Assembly: GCA_016781885.1 (NCBI GenBank)
Contig: JADDPM010000097.1
Coordinates: forward strand, 1-8,372
Source of the DNA: Rubrobacter sp.
Lineage (GTDB): Bacteria > Actinomycetota > Rubrobacteria > Rubrobacterales > Rubrobacteraceae
Length of the DNA: 8,372 nucleotides
Direction: 5' to 3'
Shown one piece after another: positions 7,059 through 8,372 of the stretch; position 1 is the first letter of the stretch, and each line of letters begins with the position of its first letter. The position numbers and the translations under genes are program-made. The notes below the pieces were generated by a model. The model had not been told where the DNA came from. It made no database searches and was given only the letters and a program-made list of their open reading frames with translations.

Positions 7059-7141
7059 CAAGCCAATGCTACACCCGGATCGCGCGGCGCGGTGTGATAC
7101 ACTTTTTTAGGAATGGTTATTAATCGAAACAGGGGCGAAGT
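7059..7141. promoter_or_regulatory. Shared divergent promoter region, sppA / perR-type gene
   Basis: The 83-bp gap must hold promoters for both directions. For sppA, the minus strand shows TTAATA (7123-7118), an 18-base spacer and TATCAC (7099-7094), each matching 4 of 6 consensus positions, giving a leader of about 30 bases. For the perR-type gene, the same AT-rich block gives TATTAA (7118-7123) as a -10 candidate, with no good -35. The two promoters would then overlap. A small GTGT-gat-ACAC repeat is at 7092-7102. No classic PerR box is present. AGGGGCG at 7131-7137 is the ribosome site for the ATG at 7142. Confidence 0.4.
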
Positions 7142-7573
7142 ATGATCGGCTCTCCGGAGAGGGATGTTCGGGAGAGATTTCGGCGATCTGGCTACACCCT
7201 GACCTCGCAGCGCCGGGCGGTGCTCGACGCGCTTGAGGACTTCAAAGGGCATCCGTCGGCCGAGGAGGTCTACCTTGCCGTCAAAAAGAAGAACCCCAAG
7301 GTGGCGCTCGGAACGGTTTACCAAGCGCTCTCGGTGCTGGAGGAGATTGGTCTCATAGAGGCGAAGCGATGGTCCGAGACGCCTGTGCGCTACGACCTGA
7401 ACACCGAGCCTCACTACGATATCCGCTGCACGAGGTGCGGCGAGGTCGCGGAGATACCGGGCCTGAAGTTCGACGACTTCGCGGCCCGCATCCGTGAGAA
7501 CACTACCTACAAGGTGACTAACACCTCCCTCGTGATCGAGGGCCACTGCCCCGCCTGCCAAACGGAGGGCTAG
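7142..7573 (+). CDS. perR: PerR-type Fur-family regulator with altered metal site
   Basis: This 143-residue repressor has the Fur-family winged helix (about 12-80), with GTVYQALSVLEEIGLI as recognition region, and a C-terminal dimerisation domain. Its numbering coincides with Bacillus subtilis PerR: structural zinc cysteines C96, C99, C136 and C139, and regulatory ligands His37, Asp85 and His91. Two ligands differ: position 93 is Asp (PerR: His) and position 104 is Glu (PerR: Asp). In PerR the regulatory iron drives oxidation of His37/His91 by peroxide. Glu at 104 is typical of Fur and is linked to lower peroxide sensitivity. The protein may therefore be a PerR relative with changed sensing, or a different metal sensor. 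The ATG has AGGGGCG upstream at good spacing. It faces away from sppA and may regulate that operon and itself. Family certain; sub-type moderately supported. Confidence 0.85.
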   Translation: MIGSPERDVRERFRRSGYTLTSQRRAVLDALEDFKGHPSAEEVYLAVKKKNPKVALGTVYQALSVLEEIGLIEAKRWSETPVRYDLNTEPHYDIRCTRCGEVAEIPGLKFDDFAARIRENTTYKVTNTSLVIEGHCPACQTEG

Positions 7574-7587
7574 GGCGCGTAGCCTCC
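7564..7587 (+). terminator. Weak terminator-like hairpin at the perR-type stop
   Basis: GGAGGGCTA (7564-7572) pairs with TAGCCTCC (7580-7587) around a seven-base loop, with one bulged G. The stem overlaps the stop codon (7571-7573). A C-rich rather than T-rich tail follows, so efficient intrinsic termination is doubtful. Confidence 0.3.
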
Positions 7588-7622
7588 CGGCGTCCCCCGT
7601 CTCTTCAGGCACAATTCGTCTC

Positions 7623-7665
7623 TACTCTTTTGTTGCCGCATTAGAGCGCGAAGCTCGTAAGAGTA
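7623..7665. repeat. Nested inverted repeat between perR-type and coiled-coil genes
   Basis: The outer arms TACTCTT (7623-7629) and AAGAGTA (7659-7665) are perfect 7-bp inverted copies. Inside them TTAGAGC (7641-7647) can pair with GCTCgTAA (7653-7660) around GCGAA, with one bulged G. The two stems share bases 7659-7660, so they would stack or compete. The structure could be a regulatory hairpin, an operator or the end of the perR-type transcript. It has no T-run. Confidence 0.35.
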
Positions 7666-7764
7666 TTACGGTCCGATTGTCCGTTCCCAACCTTTGGGCG
7701 CCGGGTTTGCCCGCAGTTTGTGGGGCCGCTTTATTCGAGGGCTGCTTTTCGCTCTGTTGTGGTG

Positions 7765-7793
7765 TTGTCCGGGATCTGGCGCAGAATAGTAAT
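7765..7793 (+). promoter_or_regulatory. Candidate promoter for the coiled-coil gene
   Basis: TTGTCC (7765-7770) matches four of six -35 positions. With a 16- or 17-base spacer it is followed by the AT-rich block TAGTAAT (7787-7793) as a -10 candidate. Transcription from here would give a leader of about 90 bases before the ATG at 7889. The -10 match is weak. Confidence 0.3.
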
Positions 7794-7843
7794 AGGGCTT
7801 TACCTGGAGGCTTGAAAGGTTTACCCTTGTCGCGGGTGGACGC

Positions 7844-7884
7844 TACCAGGGACAACGCGGCTTGACGAAGAAGCGTACCAGGGA
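7844..7884 (+). repeat. Duplicated 9-mer TACCAGGGA before two candidate starts
   Basis: TACCAGGGA occurs at 7844-7852 and again at 7876-7884, 32 bases apart. Each copy contains a purine-rich ribosome-site-like core: the first lies nine bases before an in-frame TTG (7862), the second four bases before the ATG (7889). The duplication therefore covers both possible translation starts of the downstream gene. Confidence 0.45.
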
Positions 7885-7888
7885 GGAC

Positions 7889-8372
7889 ATGACCGGCGGC
7901 GAGGCGGAGTACCGGGATCCGTTGCTTCAGTTCGAGGAGCACATGCGGGCCGCCGACGATCTCATCGAGAGCTTCGAGGGCGAGGTCGCGGAGCTTCGCA
8001 GGGACCTCGAAGAGGCCAGAGGGGCTTTGCAGGTCGCCCAGAAGGAGATGGCGGCGCGAGGCCGGGCTCTGGAGGCTATGGAGGGCCTGAGCACGGAGGA
8101 TCGGTCGCGGGAGGCGGCCGAGGAGGAGGTGCGGAAGCTCCGGGCCGAGATCAGTGCTGTGCGTCAGCAGAACGCCGACGAGCAGCTCCATATGAGCAAC
8201 AAGCACATAGCGGAGATGGACGCCCTCCGGCAGGCTCTCGAAGAACAGCGCCGCGCGGAGGTCGCAGCCGCGGAATCGGATAGCAAGATCGGGGCGTTGA
8301 GGAAGGAGTTCCGCAAAGAACGCGCCGCCCTCGAAGAGCGCCACGCCTCAGAGGTTGAGGATCTCAAACGGG
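7889..8372 (+). CDS. Coiled-coil protein, N-terminal part only
   Basis: An open frame runs from the ATG at 7889 to the window edge, with 161 complete codons and no stop. It begins MTGGEAEYRDPLLQFEEHM and continues as almost unbroken charged helix, rich in Glu, Arg, Ala and Leu with heptad-like spacing of hydrophobics (for example AELRRDLEEARGAL at about 35-48). There is no signal peptide or membrane helix in the visible part. Candidate classes include SMC-like, cell-division or scaffold proteins, but coiled coils match many families by composition, so no function is assigned. GGGAGG (7881-7886) sits very close to this ATG. An in-frame TTG at 7862 would add nine residues (MTKKRTRED) and has its own AGGGA upstream. 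High third-position GC and the absence of stops support a real gene. Confidence 0.8.
   Translation, partial: MTGGEAEYRDPLLQFEEHMRAADDLIESFEGEVAELRRDLEEARGALQVAQKEMAARGRALEAMEGLSTEDRSREAAEEEVRKLRAEISAVRQQNADEQLHMSNKHIAEMDALRQALEEQRRAEVAAAESDSKIGALRKEFRKERAALEERHASEVEDLKR

Noticed and set aside
7058..7612. 184-codon minus-strand open frame
   Set aside because: It is antisense to the PerR-type gene, which has a full set of family motifs and a good ribosome site.
7668..7692. tRNA T-loop-like string around GGTCCGATT
   Set aside because: No matching acceptor stem, anticodon arm or CCA-like end could be found around it.
7801..7860. Possible riboswitch in the leader of the coiled-coil gene
   Set aside because: Only short pairings such as TTGTC/GACAA are seen, with no recognised aptamer motif.
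7622..8344. 240-codon minus-strand open frame
   Set aside because: It is antisense to the coiled-coil gene, crosses the noncoding leader and has no protein-family pattern.

Overview
The window is high-GC DNA with strong GC preference at third codon positions. It fits an actinobacterium, and the gene content (a DUF4383 membrane protein, an MMPL transporter, a Fur-family pair) is compatible with a Rubrobacter-like lineage. That placement is an impression from style and gene content and was not tested. I see no insertion sequence, CRISPR array, tRNA, rRNA or phage gene.

Layout from left to right. (1) 1-428, minus: the N-terminal 142 codons of a Fur/Zur-type metalloregulator whose 3' end lies outside the window. 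Its likely promoter places the transcript start at or next to the ATG, and a 23-bp near-palindrome overlaps the -35 box. (2) 429-802: an intergenic stretch with small inverted repeats. (3) 803-1219, plus: a four-helix DUF4383 protein closed by a very strong intrinsic terminator (1281-1319). (4) 1320-1657: no intact gene, but a minus-strand open stretch (1331-1597) with coding-like composition and no proper start, possibly a gene remnant. (5) 7058 down to 1658, minus: a likely three-gene unit in the order long-form SppA peptidase, Fsr-type MFS exporter, MMPL/RND-type exporter. (6) 7142-7573, plus: a PerR-type Fur-family regulator transcribed divergently from sppA across 83 bp. (7) 7574-7888: a leader or intergenic region with a nested inverted repeat and a duplicated 9-mer. 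(8) 7889 to the window end, plus: the start of a long coiled-coil protein that runs off the edge.

How the parts may work together is inference. The peptidase and two exporters form a cell-envelope maintenance and efflux unit. The divergent PerR-like regulator is well placed to control that unit and itself from one shared region. The regulator has exactly the residue numbering of Bacillus subtilis PerR at its metal sites, but two regulatory-site ligands differ (Asp at 93, Glu at 104), so its metal choice and peroxide sensitivity are open questions. I did not find a clear-cut novel system. The most distinctive points are that altered PerR site, the leaderless autoregulation layout of the first regulator, the SppA without an obvious membrane anchor, and the unexplained remnant at 1331-1597.
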